Under the pieces are notes generated by a model. That model was not told the DNA's origin, made no database searches, and saw only the letters and a list, made by a program, of their open reading frames with translations. The position numbers and the translations under genes are program-made. Shown here one piece after another: positions 1-10,795 of a stretch of DNA of 40,997 bases. The first letter of the stretch is position 1. Each line of letters begins with the position of its first letter. The stretch is from Rhizophlyctis rosea (Eukaryota > Chytridiomycota > Chytridiomycetes > Rhizophlyctidales > Rhizophlyctidaceae), in NCBI GenBank assembly GCA_027596075.1, contig JADGJC010000340.1:1-40997 (forward strand), written 5' to 3'.

Positions 1-770
1 AGGGGGTGATTGGTGGTGTTGGTGAGGGGGAAAAGGAGGGTGGAGGTGGTGGAGTGGTAGTCGACGAGGCGTTTAAGGATACGTTGAAGATGTTGGGAAT
101 TGACGAGGAGGATTTGGAGGGATTACCTGTTGATGAACGCGCTGCAAAAGAAGGACGGGAGAAGAAGATTATACAGAGGTTTGGTGTTACGCCTACGATT
201 ATTTCCGTCATTCTTGATGCGGTTGGGTATGCGCGACAAGAAGCCGATCTCCGTAAACTCTGGAGCGAGATACGACGTGCGGGGTACCCTTTGCAGGAAA
301 ACAACTATACTTCTTATATGGAAGGACTTGTACGATGTGGAGCTGTCGACGACGCGATCGAAGTTGTTTGTGGGACGATGCAGGATGAAGGCATTATCGA
401 CGTCGAGGCAAAGCCTTTCATCAATCTTATCGGTATGACGAGTTTTGTTGGTGGGGATGGACGCGGGGCAAGGGGTGTGGTTGTTGGGGCGGAGGGGGGG
501 ATAATTAGGGGGACTGGTGGGGTGCTGAAGCCTTGGAGGGAGTTGGGGGTTGCTAGGAGGGTTTGGGAGTTTGTGAGGAGGGAGCATCCAGAAGTTGTGG
601 GGAGGGTTGAGGAGGTGTTCCCTTGGTTGAGGGAGTTGGAGGAAGAGGGAGTTGGGGGTGAGGGTGGGGAGGTGAAGGGGGAGGGTGGGAAGGGGGCGGG
701 GAAGGGAAAGGAACTGTGGGATGTTGTGAAGGTGAGGGATGATGTTGGGAAGGGCGAGAAGTGGCTGTGA
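1..770 (+). CDS. Pentatricopeptide-repeat-like protein, 3' end only
   Basis: The reading frame is open from the window edge to a TGA at 768-770, so the 5' end lies outside the window; no start codon can be assigned. Visible residues include helix pairs of PPR type, such as TPTIISVILDAVGYAR followed by LRKLWSEIRRAGY and YTSYMEGLVRCGAVDDAIEV. These look like two consecutive 35-residue units with the usual small and aromatic helix-packing positions. PPR proteins bind single-stranded RNA, mostly in mitochondria, and act in processing or translation of organelle transcripts; here that is inference from the repeat type. The C-terminal third is low-complexity, rich in Gly, Glu and Lys, and encoded by very G-rich sequence. 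This matches the 3' end of other genes in the window. A generic helical-repeat protein remains possible. Confidence 0.55.
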   Translation, partial: GVIGGVGEGEKEGGGGGVVVDEAFKDTLKMLGIDEEDLEGLPVDERAAKEGREKKIIQRFGVTPTIISVILDAVGYARQEADLRKLWSEIRRAGYPLQENNYTSYMEGLVRCGAVDDAIEVVCGTMQDEGIIDVEAKPFINLIGMTSFVGGDGRGARGVVVGAEGGIIRGTGGVLKPWRELGVARRVWEFVRREHPEVVGRVEEVFPWLRELEEEGVGGEGGEVKGEGGKGAGKGKELWDVVKVRDDVGKGEKWL

Positions 771-2246
771 AAAGGGTCGGGAGGAGGGTGTGGGAAGTTT
801 GGGGGATGCTAAACGGACGGGGAGTTTTAAAGCTATTGGGAAGATTGGGAAGGGGAAGAAAGGTGGGAAAAGCACCTGAAAAGTGATGTGGAGCAGGCAA
901 AGTCGAGGAGGGAAGACGGACCTAATTACTGAGCTATAGTAGCGACCAAGTAGTGGTAGACGAAACAGATGGTGATGGTACAATATCTCGCTGTGCTTAT
1001 TAAATGATCATTTCGCGTCTCCTCCATGTGTAACGGAAATAAAGCCTACATATGGAGGACAGGCATTCAGCCGGATATTGATGGTACAGCCACAGAAAGC
1101 TGTCCCGCTTGCGTTCGTTTCTCCGATAATCTGATGGTATGTTCCCATACATGAAGTGGGACAGTCTTGGAGCCACGGCCCATACAACATTACCGCCAGC
1201 TGGCCTGTCCTACGAAATACACAGATTGTAGTGGATTACGAATGGACCAGGCCTACCTGCTACGAAGTTGACCCCATCACCGGTTTTTTTGCTTCAACAG
1301 ACGACACCTTCCCAGGTCATGCTACGCTCTGAAACGGATTGTCATAGTCTGTTTTGAAGCCCCACTCTCACCGTCCGAAAGTCCCATACACTGAATTGTG
1401 CAGGAGGTAATTTCGTTTCGTCCGTTGGCTTTTGAATGACGGCGTCCATTCCAAGCGATTTTTGATATACCGTGGAGAAGTGTCTGAAAATGACTTGGTT
1501 CACACATGATGAGGAGCCGGGGGGGGGGGGGGGGGGGGCCCCCGCATGATTTTGATGGAGTGCAAAAGGAGCGGGTGGGGGAGGGAGGTGGAAGGTGGGA
1601 GGTGGGAGGTGGGAGGTTGGAAGCAAGTTTGTCCAAGGGGCCCATGTTGATATCTCTGGTGCTGCGAAGTGCACAAACTTGAGGGTCCTAGTCGAACCAG
1701 CACGTTCAAACGCGCATCTGGATGGTCTCAATGAAGGCACAGTCATGAAATGATGCACTACATACAGATGTCATTCCAGAATCCAGATTGGATGCAAGCA
1801 TTTCAAAATTACCTTGTACTTAGGTATTCCGTTCCGTGCATGGCTTTCCATCTGCTGGGAATGAAGATAACCCCATTGGCGCTCCACAGTGCTCTCAGCA
1901 CCTTGGCATTATTGTTCAAGGGGTTGCTTGTGACCACCCTAGTGACGCAACTCCCCAATGATGGCTACACTTTGTGTGCTTTTAGGCGCAACACTGGGGA
2001 CAGGGGATTATGTACCATCTGGAAGACTCTTTTCGGTTGTCCTCCGTCAGACGGGGCTGCTTGGACGCACTTCTTCCTCTGCTGCACGGATTCTCGGCTA
2101 GGACTTGGAATGCTTTGTAGAGGCTCTTGGCCTTTCACTTGAGTGTGCAGCGACTTACCTAGCAAGCTCGTCTCCTTCAAAAGTTCGTGTCCGCATAACT
2201 CCGACTTTCGCTGTGAACAAATACCCAACTCTGACCCTATGTCCCA
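771..2246. other. Intergenic region with poly-G tract and G-rich minisatellite
   Basis: I see no supportable gene in these 1.5 kb. Short ORFs on both strands (for example minus 1008-1190) show no recognisable domain. The region contains a run of 20 G at 1519-1538 flanked by C, and a GGTGGGA-type tandem tract around 1573-1620. It may hold the promoter of the TPR gene that starts near 2247. Confidence 0.5.
1519..1620. repeat. Poly-G tract and GGTGGGA tandem repeat
   Basis: An uninterrupted run of 20 G (1519-1538) is followed by five C. About 55 bases downstream come four imperfect copies of GGTGGGA (about 1595-1620). Both are simple-sequence tracts with G-quadruplex potential on the plus strand. 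The length of the G run is likely polymorphic and prone to sequencing error. Confidence 0.85.
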
Positions 2247-4068
2247 ATGGCCGTGGTCAATCAGATATCCCAGCAATGTCTTCGAGCAAAATCGCCCATC
2301 CCTGACGAACTGCCCCTGGATGGAATCTCTCTGCCCGTCCTGAACAAACTCATATCTGAATGGGATGGACGCGACAAACTTTGCAACCTCACAACAGAAC
2401 AAGTCTGCCAACAATTCATCGTACCCAAAACTCTCGCCTCTCAATCCTACTGCGATGTCCTTGCCACCAGATATCAGAAGTCACATGGCATTGCATTGAA
2501 GCTGCCCGCTAGATGGTTCATCAGTCACACTTGGCGATACCTCTTCCTTGATCTAGTGGATGCTATTTTCCTTTTCTTTGAGGAGAGAGGTGTATTGGGT
2601 TCAAATCCAGTTATTTGGCTTGACATATTTTCTTTACCACAACGGGGGCCGAAGAGTGGTGGATCCAGAATGGTTGCGAAACGTCTTCACCCATGCCATT
2701 GCCAAAATCGGGAACATCGTCTCCATACTATCCCCCTGGGACAAGGCCATTGCCCTTACCCGCACATGGCGTCGCTACGAACTTTCCACCGGCAATTTTG
2801 TCGGAGCCCGCATCCATTTCGCTATGCCGGCAGACGACATGCGCGCCTTTAAAGCCGTCATCTTTGACCAACCTGACCGATGCCGAAAAATGGTGTTTGA
2901 GATGACCATCTTCAATGATAGTGTAGCAACCAAAGAAGAGGATGGCAAAGCTATCAGGCAAATGGCCAACTACAACGATCTTCATCATACCATATATGAC
3001 GCATATGTGGGACTGGATGATGGAAGTCATCTCGACCCATACATCCACAAATGAAAACACCATGGGCGAGGTCCAGCTTGCACAACAGCTATACAACTTG
3101 GGATTGCTCCATCTCCATCACTTCATTGAGTACAAGCAAATCGACGCCAAACACTTGGAAGCCAATCCATTCGACTTGCGTGTCTTGGAGGGTCGTGCGT
3201 CCACCAGGAACGAACTCAAACGGAATCGCAGCGAAGATCTCAAAAACGCCGAACCCTTACTCAGACGTTCCCTACACCTCCGCGAACGAGTTTTGGCCCC
3301 GCACCATCCCGACACGCTTGCCGTAATCGAGAACTGGCCGCCGTGAAAGGAGAGTTGGGCATAGATGAGGAGGCGCAGGAACTTCACATACGTCTTGTGG
3401 AAGGGAAGCGGGAACAGCTTGGGATTAGTAACAGGGAGTTGTTGGACTATATAGGAAGAGTGCCGGGGACGCGGGGGACGGCAGAAGCGATGGAGAAGAT
3501 GTTCGGGACCTTTATGGAGGGCGTAGAGATAGCCACCCGGACACTGGGGGACCATCACTGGCACACACGTGCTTTCAGGAAGCGTCTTGCGGATGTACAT
3601 TGTAATAGTGGGAACTATGGGGTAGCTGAACGATTATATCTCGAGTGCATAGAAGGAGCCAAACGGGACGGGTCCAAGAACGATGCGATGGCAGTCCAAG
3701 CGATGCACTCGTTAGGTCGGTTATATATGTGGGTTGGGGAATACGGTTCGGCGCAGCGGTATCTGCAAAAGGGCGCGAAGGTGGCGAAGCGGAAGTTCGG
3801 GCATCTTCTTGAAGAATATCAAGATAGCTTGGATGAGCTGAGTGAGAAGTTGGGCGACGATTCACGTGATTCTTTTGTCGGCTCGTGGTTACGGAAAGTT
3901 ACGGTATTTGGGGAGGCCGCAGAAACGAGAACGTTGAGGGTGCGGGAGGCTCAAAAAATAGTGTTGGAGGGGAGTGGGAGGATCTCAATAGTATTGTTGC
4001 GTGGGATGCTGGAGGTGGCGACCATCGAATGGAGTAACATCGAAGAAGTTGGGAGTATCGAGTGGTAG
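2247..4068 (+). pseudogene. Chytrid-type TPR (kinesin-light-chain-like) protein, frame-broken
   Basis: One protein is spread over three frames. The N-terminal part (2247 to about 2645) has motifs such as ISEWDGRDKL, LTTEQVCQQFI and ARWFISHTWRYLFLDLVDAI. The middle part (about 2650-3050) has EWLRNVFTHAIAKIG and ILSPWDKAIALTRTWRRYE. The C-terminal part has tetratricopeptide units, including AEPLLRRSLHLRERVLAPHHPDTLAV and NYGVAERLYLECIEGAK. I associate this order, a conserved 'SH-W...LD' region followed by TPRs, with a large family in chytrid fungi; its function is unknown to me, and TPRs mediate protein binding. The frame changes fall near 2643 (a run of five G), between 3020 and 3070, and near 3320-3335. 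I found no plausible intron at the first or third. It is either a decaying gene or an intact gene with assembly errors. The stop is TAG at 4066-4068. Confidence 0.6.
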
Positions 4069-4402
4069 ACCGACGTGCTACGACTGGACTTGGGTGATAC
4101 TGTTTTCTTTATGCAAGAAGAAAAACGTGGTTTCAAGGTTGGATGGCGATAGCGGGAGCCGTTACCGTGATCATGTTCGTTATAGCATACATTCCATAGC
4201 AGGACCCCTGCATCCCCAGGAAACGCAACGGAACCGATGGACGGTGAAAGGGGAGAAAAACTTCACAATGAACAGTCATCAAACTACAGCGAGCAACAGG
4301 GGGCAATTGAACCAACCGCTTCAAAATATCAAAAGTTTGGACATGGGAGGAATCCGAGATCAGAGCAACTGCCTAGTATTGATTTAGGTTCCAGCCCACA
4401 AC
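4069..4402. other. Convergent intergenic region, nothing recognised
   Basis: This 334-base stretch lies between the ends of the convergent TPR gene and coiled-coil gene. I see no gene, RNA or repeat in it. It presumably holds both 3' UTRs and terminators. Confidence 0.5.
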
Positions 4403-7400
4403 TCATTGCGCCTCCCCAACACCACTCAACCCGTCGTCCCCGCCCCCATCCAAATCCTCATCATCCTCCGCATCAAACAGCTCCCCAACATCTATATACT
4501 TCCTTGTTCGTGACCGGTTCTTCACTCGTTCGATTTCCTGTTGGAGCGTGCGGATACGCAAGTCCTATTTTGTTTGAGAGTAGCGTCAGAAGGTGTTCGT
4601 ATGCGTGGTGAGATAAGAATCAAAAGAGCAAAAGGGTTTCCAACGTACTTTCTCGTCCTCCTTGAATGATCGATCAAAGTCTTCGTGCATTTCGTCGGGG
4701 AAGAGTGTTGCTGTTCTGTAGCAGGAGATTTGGGGAAGGGGATAAGGGAGGCAGTTTAGCAGGTTGGCCAAGTCCTCAGCCAGAAAACGAACTTGGCTGC
4801 GGGAGCGAACAACCAAAATGGAGAATAAGCAAAAACCTACCCCACAAGTCCCGCCACCTTCCCGGCCTGCTGCTTGACCTGCAAGCTCAACTCCCTTTCC
4901 AGCCGTTCTTTATCTAACTGCGCTCGATCAAGCTCCCGTTCTAGTCATGTGGAACAAGCATATCAACACCCGCCCTCCCTCCACCCACACACCTCCATCC
5001 CTCAAAAAACCAACTACTCACGCAACCTCTTCTTCTCCTCCCCACCCTCCCTCTCCCTCCCCACCAAAACCCCATTCTGCCTCCTAGCCCCCTCCAAACA
5101 CCCCTCAACCTCCCGTAACCTCGCTCCAACCCGTCCAGCCTCCCTCTTATCATCCGCAAGCTGCGCCATAAGTTCCTTCCGCCTCGCTTCGGCGCGGAGG
5201 AGTTGGGATTCGAGGTCTTCGCAGCGTTGGTGGGAGCGGGAGAGTTGGTGGCGTGTTTCGGAGAGGGTGTGGGTGTGGTGGGTTGTGAGGCGGGTGGATT
5301 CTTCTTTCCTGTTGGGGTGGGTTGGGGTTAGGGGATGTGGGGGGCGTGGTGATGTAAGGGTTGAGGACATTGTTGAGGGGAGGGAGGTCTGAGTGAAACG
5401 CACCATCGTTCGCTCATGGCTCGTTGTTCGGATAGGAGGATTTGGAGGTCACGACATGTCTTTCCGTGTGCTTCGCCCAGATGTTGGAGCTTTGTTGTTA
5501 GTTCTTCGACCTGTTGATATCCAATGGGGCGTAATGAGCAAAATCGTTTGTATGACCCATTTCACCAGCGAGAACCAGCAACAAAAAGGGAAAGAAAAGA
5601 CCAAATGATCACAAACCTGCCCCTCATATCTCTGCCTCAAAGCTCCCATCTCCGCCTCATGCCCCGCAACACACTTCAACCTTCCTTCCTTCTCACCAAC
5701 CAACGCATGTTCCAGCTCTGCGATTCGTGAGAGGAGCTTGACGCGTTCTTCCTATTGACATTCGTCATGGAAGCAAAGAAGTGAAAGGCACCCATGTGAG
5801 TAATCCAAGAAAGGAAAATAAGACGATTCTTCGGAACGGCAGAAAGGGTAATTTAAAAAGGACAAGGAGGGCATGAATATACCTTCGTCTCCTCCAACTG
5901 CACCTCTACCTTCCTCAACCTTCGATATGTATGCTCGCTACTCTCCGCAAGCTGTTGTTTCTCCTTCTCGAAGCGGTTTTGTTCTCGTGCGAGTTTTTGT
6001 TGTGCGCTACGGGTTCCGATTTCGATCAAGAATGTCAGGCCCCTCATCAATCAGCGGTGGGGTATCTCCTCTTCATCCATCCGCTCACCTTTCCATCTTA
6101 TGCACAGCATCCATCTTCTCCCGCTCGTTAGAGCGGAGCTTAGCGTTCAGCTCGTCGAGCGTCATGGTTAGGCGGTCGTGGTCTGTGGGCAGGTGGCGGG
6201 TTGCTTTTTCGAGTTCGCTTTCAGCGGCGCTGAGGGGTTTTGGTGGATTGATCAGGACAAGTATTGAGTTGCGTTACGTCAGGTCCTTTGCTTTTCACCA
6301 TGATGACATGTGCACAATAAGACCTTTCACCCATTTTTTTTTCCAAATAAGCCTTGTTCTTCCTACTCACCGCTTGTCCCTGATAGCACGATCAATTTGA
6401 CCCTGAAGTCAACATTGGAGTGTAGGTCCACGTTAGAATATCTGAACCTTGCAAGCAATCAAAAGACAATATATCATAATATACACCCCACCTGTAAATT
6501 CGCACAAGTAGCCTCCAACTTCGCCATATCTTCCGCATGCTTCCGCTTATCCTCCATATGTCGGGTTCGTAGCCTACCATCAACCCACTCATAAGTCTCT
6601 TGCCCCTCCCATGCAACGCCACCAGCATCAAAAACCGAAAAAAAACCTACACCTCAATCTCCCCCTCCATCCTCTCCCTATTCTTCGCCGCAACATCCCT
6701 CAACTTCTCCGCCAACCGCTGAATCTCCTTCTGCGCTTGCTGTTCCCTCATTAGCGCTTTTTCCTTCTCCAAAGAAGACTCCTCCGCCTGATCATATATT
6801 TTCCGTCGCAAAAAAATTCACACAATCAGTTCTAGGTCGCGGGACTATAATCGCAAGTTCCCAAGCAATACCTTCTCGATATGTCTCTGCCCCTCCTGAT
6901 AAAGCTCCACGCGCTGCTCTTCCAGCATCGCGGCGCGCTGTTCGAGGGCTTTGGAGATTTTGAGGACTTCGGAGTGTTCTTCTTTGAGGGTTTGGAGTTC
7001 GGATTCGAGGGATGTGTTTTTGGTTTTGGTGTCTGTCATGGTTGGTGCAACGGTATTTTTGGTTATCGGCATGGGGACGGTGAGACGGATAGAGGTATAC
7101 CTTCTAGCTCGGCAAGAGTCGCCTTCAAAGTGGTCATCAACTCTTTCTCTCTTGTCGCTAAAGCAGTAGAATCCTGCACATGCGCATGATACCGTCCCGT
7201 GACTTCTTCCAAGGACCTACATCTCTCCTATCAGCACCCCTTCCCGTATCAACAACAAAAAAAATCCCACCCTCACTCACCGCCTCAAATCCCCAACCTG
7301 CGCCTCGGCAGCATGCAACTCGTTCACAATCCTCCGTTTCTCCGCATAATTAGCCTGAATCTCCTGACTCGCGGCTTCCAGCTCGTTCTGCCAGGTTTTG

Positions 7401-8159
7401 CATTCTTTTTCTAGTTGCGAGTTGGCTTCTTGGAGGGATCTGACGCCTTCTTCGGTTGCGTGGAGTTGGTCGAGGGTTTCGGTGAGGGTTTGTTTGGTGG
7501 TGTGGACTGGGGTGGGGGTTTGTTAGGTGCAAGGAGGGATGGAAGATGACTGAGGTGGGTTATGTACCTTCTTTTCCTTGTGCGGTCAGTTCGGATCGAA
7601 GCTTTGCGATTTCGCGTCGCTCCTTTTTGTTTTGTTCTACGAGGGCGTCGTTTTCTTGAATTAGGAGATCCATGCGGTCGTTCATTTCTTTCCTGAATGA
7701 CGTTTCAGTGGGCAGTTGTAACAAGCTTGACTACCTCAATGACAGTTACCAATCTTCCTTCGTCATGCCTATATCCACCGGAGGCGGACAAATATGACTC
7801 TCTTGAGATTTCAACCTCTCCAATATTTGAGTCCGATCTGCAACAGCGGCGTCACGTTGCTGCTGTAGGACCTCCGCGCGGCTTTTCAAAGCCCCGGTCT
7901 GCATGTCGGATTCCCGTTGCTTGGCTTCCAATGTGCGGATCTTATCTTCATAACGCCTGATGTCCATCTCATGTATGCGCTCCCATTGACGTCGGACTTC
8001 GCCATGCATGGCGGCGGAGTCGTCTCTGGCTGGTGATGATGACGCGGACCTGTGCTGTTTTCTGTCAGCTTTCTCATTTGATGTCCCATATCAGTGGGTG
8101 AGATTTGAGCTTCACCTGTCGTCGCTGAAATCTGCGTTCATCATTGTCGCTCTCTTCAT
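4403..8159 (-). CDS. Long coiled-coil protein, 17 exons, about 815 aa
   Basis: Exons, 5' to 3' on the minus strand: 8116-8159, 7750-8049, 7568-7692, 7281-7506, 7101-7216, 6872-7032, 6653-6787, 6492-6596, 6371-6402, 6089-6229, 5883-6006, 5617-5751, 5404-5510, 5022-5308, 4841-4940, 4649-4796, 4403-4564. All junctions are GT..AG and phase-consistent, giving 2448 nt. After a Ser-rich start (ASSSPARDD) the protein is almost continuous heptad-type coiled coil, for example RRYEDKIRTLEAKQRE, SLEKEKALMREQQAQ and LDKERLERELSLQ. It ends in an acidic, Gly-rich tail (FDAEDDEDLDGGG). An upstream exon (about 8235-8446) could add an N-terminus (MDFRAASPYRSEDL...) or be 5' UTR; no splice choice there was clearly best. 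Centrosomal, basal-body or tethering proteins look like this, but I do not recognise the family. One exon is only 32 nt and one intron only 44 nt. Confidence 0.78.
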
Positions 8160-8446
8160 TGAACTAAAGAGACAGAAAATATAGATGCGTTTCAGTGTAT
8201 GATGCGTAGTCTTTTCATGATTACACGGTCTTTACCGACCGCTGCATGTTTGGTTTCTGCTTCTGGGGACCGTGCCGTCTTTAGGTTGTTATCGAAGAAA
8301 GACATATCGCGTAGGCCTTCCAGCAGAGGATCTGGCCGCCCAATGGGAACACGAAGGTCCTCTGACCGGTATGGAGATGCTGCTCTGAAGTCCATGTTGT
8401 TGAGTGGGAAAATGTTGTTGATGAAGGTGCGGTCAACCTTCCCCAA
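8160..8446 (-). other. Possible 5' exon of the coiled-coil gene
   Basis: The minus-strand reading frame from 8446 encodes MDFRAASPYRSEDLRV... and LEGLRDMSFFDNN, followed by candidate donors near 8234. An acceptor (CTTTAG) lies just upstream of the ATG at 8159. The phases of the best donor and acceptor do not match without a stop, so this may be 5' UTR, an alternative first exon, or coding through a less obvious acceptor a few bases downstream. Confidence 0.4.
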
Positions 8447-8805
8447 CAGAGTACAAGGCGGTCAAGTGTGGAGGGATAGACTTGTATAGTAGGCGCAATG
8501 GATGGGATGTCAGTCCTCTTGCCAGATGGTTTCTAATACGCGCAAAATCGTCATAGTGTGTGATGCACCACAAGTCAAACCGTGGGCCAGGCAATCTTTC
8601 ACCACGACGCGTCGCTCATTACCACGAAATGTCCTGCTGTCTGGACCCTACCATTATAATGCAGTAAGCAAGAAATACGCCACAAGCCACAAAGTCGCAT
8701 GGGGGGAACTGGCTGGGTGTATGTTTACTCGAACCCCTCTCAAGCTCATCCCTCACGTTGATCTATCCCCTACAGCTTCCTGGTTCCTTTCCCACCCCCA
8801 CCATC

Positions 8806-10598
8806 ATGTACAACGGAAAGCCATTCCACTTCTGGTAGGTACCAACCATAAGACTGCAGTCTTGCGTCAAAACATATTATTGACTCCACACACATCCCTT
8901 TTCCCCACCACAGCACCTACGACCACCCCGCCAAGGTCTCAAAAGCCCGCTGGGGCCCCACACCCCACCACTCCCCCTCCCTCCTCCTCGCAACCGGCAC
9001 ATTCGACACCCCATCCCCAACAATCACAATCTCCACAGTCCGCGAAACACACGACGCCTCCCGCCCGCAATCCACCTCATTCGACATCACATCCTCTACA
9101 ACCGAACCCTTTCAAGGCGACGTCACGGATCTGGAATGGACATCACAGGCTGGGAAGACGATGCTCGTGGCGGGGTCGTCGAAGGGCGCGGTGGTGATTT
9201 ATGAGTTTCTGGTGGAGGGAGGGGGGTTGAAGTTTCGGCAGGAGATGTATCCGTTCAGGAGTGAGAGGGTTGGTGTTACGGCTGTTGGGGTGCAGCCGCA
9301 TGCGGGGGGTAGGCCTTTGATTGCGGCGAGTGGGTCGGATGCGGCGATTTCGTTGTTGGATTTGAGGGGTGATGTCGTGCAGAGGGTTGGTGTTGTGGAG
9401 CCGATGCCGATTACGGGGATGGTGTGGAGGACGACGAATGAGATTGTGAGTGGTTTCTTTGCCATGGATTGCATGCTTGGAATGGCAATCTGAGACATGA
9501 TGAGGGACTAAACATCAATCAATCACTCTGTGTAGGCAACATCATCATCAGCCGGCAACATTCGCCTCATTGACACACGAACAGGATCAAAAGGAGCACC
9601 ACTCTTCAGGTATAATCTCACAAACTCATTCCATTTCCTTTCAACTCCAAACCTCACCCACATCCATTTGTTCACATGTAAACAAACAGCCTCGACCAAG
9701 CCAAGCGCATTCCCATCAACTGCATCACAGTACATCCAACTCAGGTGAGCAAGAGACCACCCTACCCACATACGTCGCCATGAACAAATTCGACTCATTT
9801 CTCACCTGTCTTTCGGACCCCAACAGCCAGAAAAACTAGCAACAGGAACAAAAGACGGCACCGTCCAAATCTGGGACGTACGCAACCCTTCTGCGCCGCA
9901 GTTGGAGTTGCATCCGATTCATGGTGGTGATAGTACGTATCCGGGCGTGGGGTTTGTTGGGTTCCTTTTTGGCGGCCGGCCGCTCATTTGCATGTTCGGC
10001 GCCGATATGGGTGGTGATGTCGATGATGAGGATTTTTAACTGTGACCTGACGAATCTTCTGTCCCTTTCAGTATGGGAAGTCCGCTTCCACCCAACGAGC
10101 GCGGACATGGTGGCTAGTTGTTCGGAGGATGGGTCAATACGGTGAGGTTTCTTTGTTTTTTGTTGTTTTCGCTGTCTGACTGTTGGGGTTGCCCCGTGTC
10201 TCTTTGTTTGGATGATGTGCACGGTGCCACGTGCACTCCTTCACTGGGTGAATGACGAGAGCACTTTGCTTATCCCCTTCTCACGTACACAGTCTCATGC
10301 AATGGCCGACGGCGGATACGTTGACCATGATGGGTGGTGAGAAGCCTTTGACGACGTATCAGGTGAGTGTTTTTTGCTCTTTTGGGATCCGTTTGTGTTC
10401 TGTGACGGGGCGAGGAGTATGATATTGGGAACATAGCTCGTCTTTTACTCCATTTTGGGTCGAATACTGAATCGGAACGACAACAATCAACAGGACGAGA
10501 ACCACCCACTGGGCTTCAACACGATCGACATCCATTCGGAACGGGCAGTATTGGTTGGGTGTGGAGATGGCGGTGCGACGGTGTTGACTAAATTGTAG
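8806..10598 (+). CDS. NUP43: Nucleoporin Nup43 homologue (WD40), 8 exons, 346 aa
   Basis: Exons: 8806-8834, 8914-9445, 9536-9609, 9690-9744, 9827-9932, 10072-10141, 10293-10362, 10494-10598; all GT..AG, total 1041 nt. Nup43 is a seven-bladed beta-propeller in the Nup107-160 (Y) complex of the nuclear pore scaffold. The match is by motif order. KVSKARWGP is near the N-terminus (VSQKISKTRW in animals). A central stretch INCITVHPTQ, LATGTKDGTVQIWDVRN and WEVRFHPTSADMVASCSEDGS corresponds to the animal VHFHP...LFTCSEDGS block. The C-terminus has FNTIDIHSERAVLVGCG (animal SVNTLDVLGPCLVCG). Length fits the animal protein (about 380 aa). The chosen ATG is the only one giving an in-frame first exon. 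It is divergent from the coiled-coil gene and convergent with the CINP-like gene about 200 bp away. Confidence 0.9.
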
Positions 10599-10795
10599 AT
10601 AAGGAAATGCTCTCTTGGTGCTGCTGTCCGGAGTATCACGGTCCAGGAGACCAGATTGTGAATATATGTACATGATTTTATGTACAGCTGAGTTGCGTAT
10701 TTTACAAAATGTACAAAATTTCGCCCCACATTGACACGAACTACGAGTGGTATACCACTACTCTTCCTTTCATCCTCTCAAGAACAAAACACGTT

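Noticed and set aside
123..983. 286-codon open frame on the minus strand
   Set aside because: Pro/Leu/His-rich translation without domains, antisense to the PPR-like frame and produced by the G-rich sense strand.
1008..1190. 60-codon Cys-containing minus-strand frame
   Set aside because: It starts with ATG, but there is no signal peptide, no known cysteine pattern and no neighbouring exon.
5014..5406. Separate small minus-strand gene
   Set aside because: It is an internal exon of the coiled-coil gene plus intron sequence; splice phases join it to its neighbours.
8502..9197. 231-codon open frame on the plus strand
   Set aside because: It overlaps NUP43 exons 1 and 2 out of frame; the WD40 frame is conserved and this one is Pro/Ser/Thr-rich.
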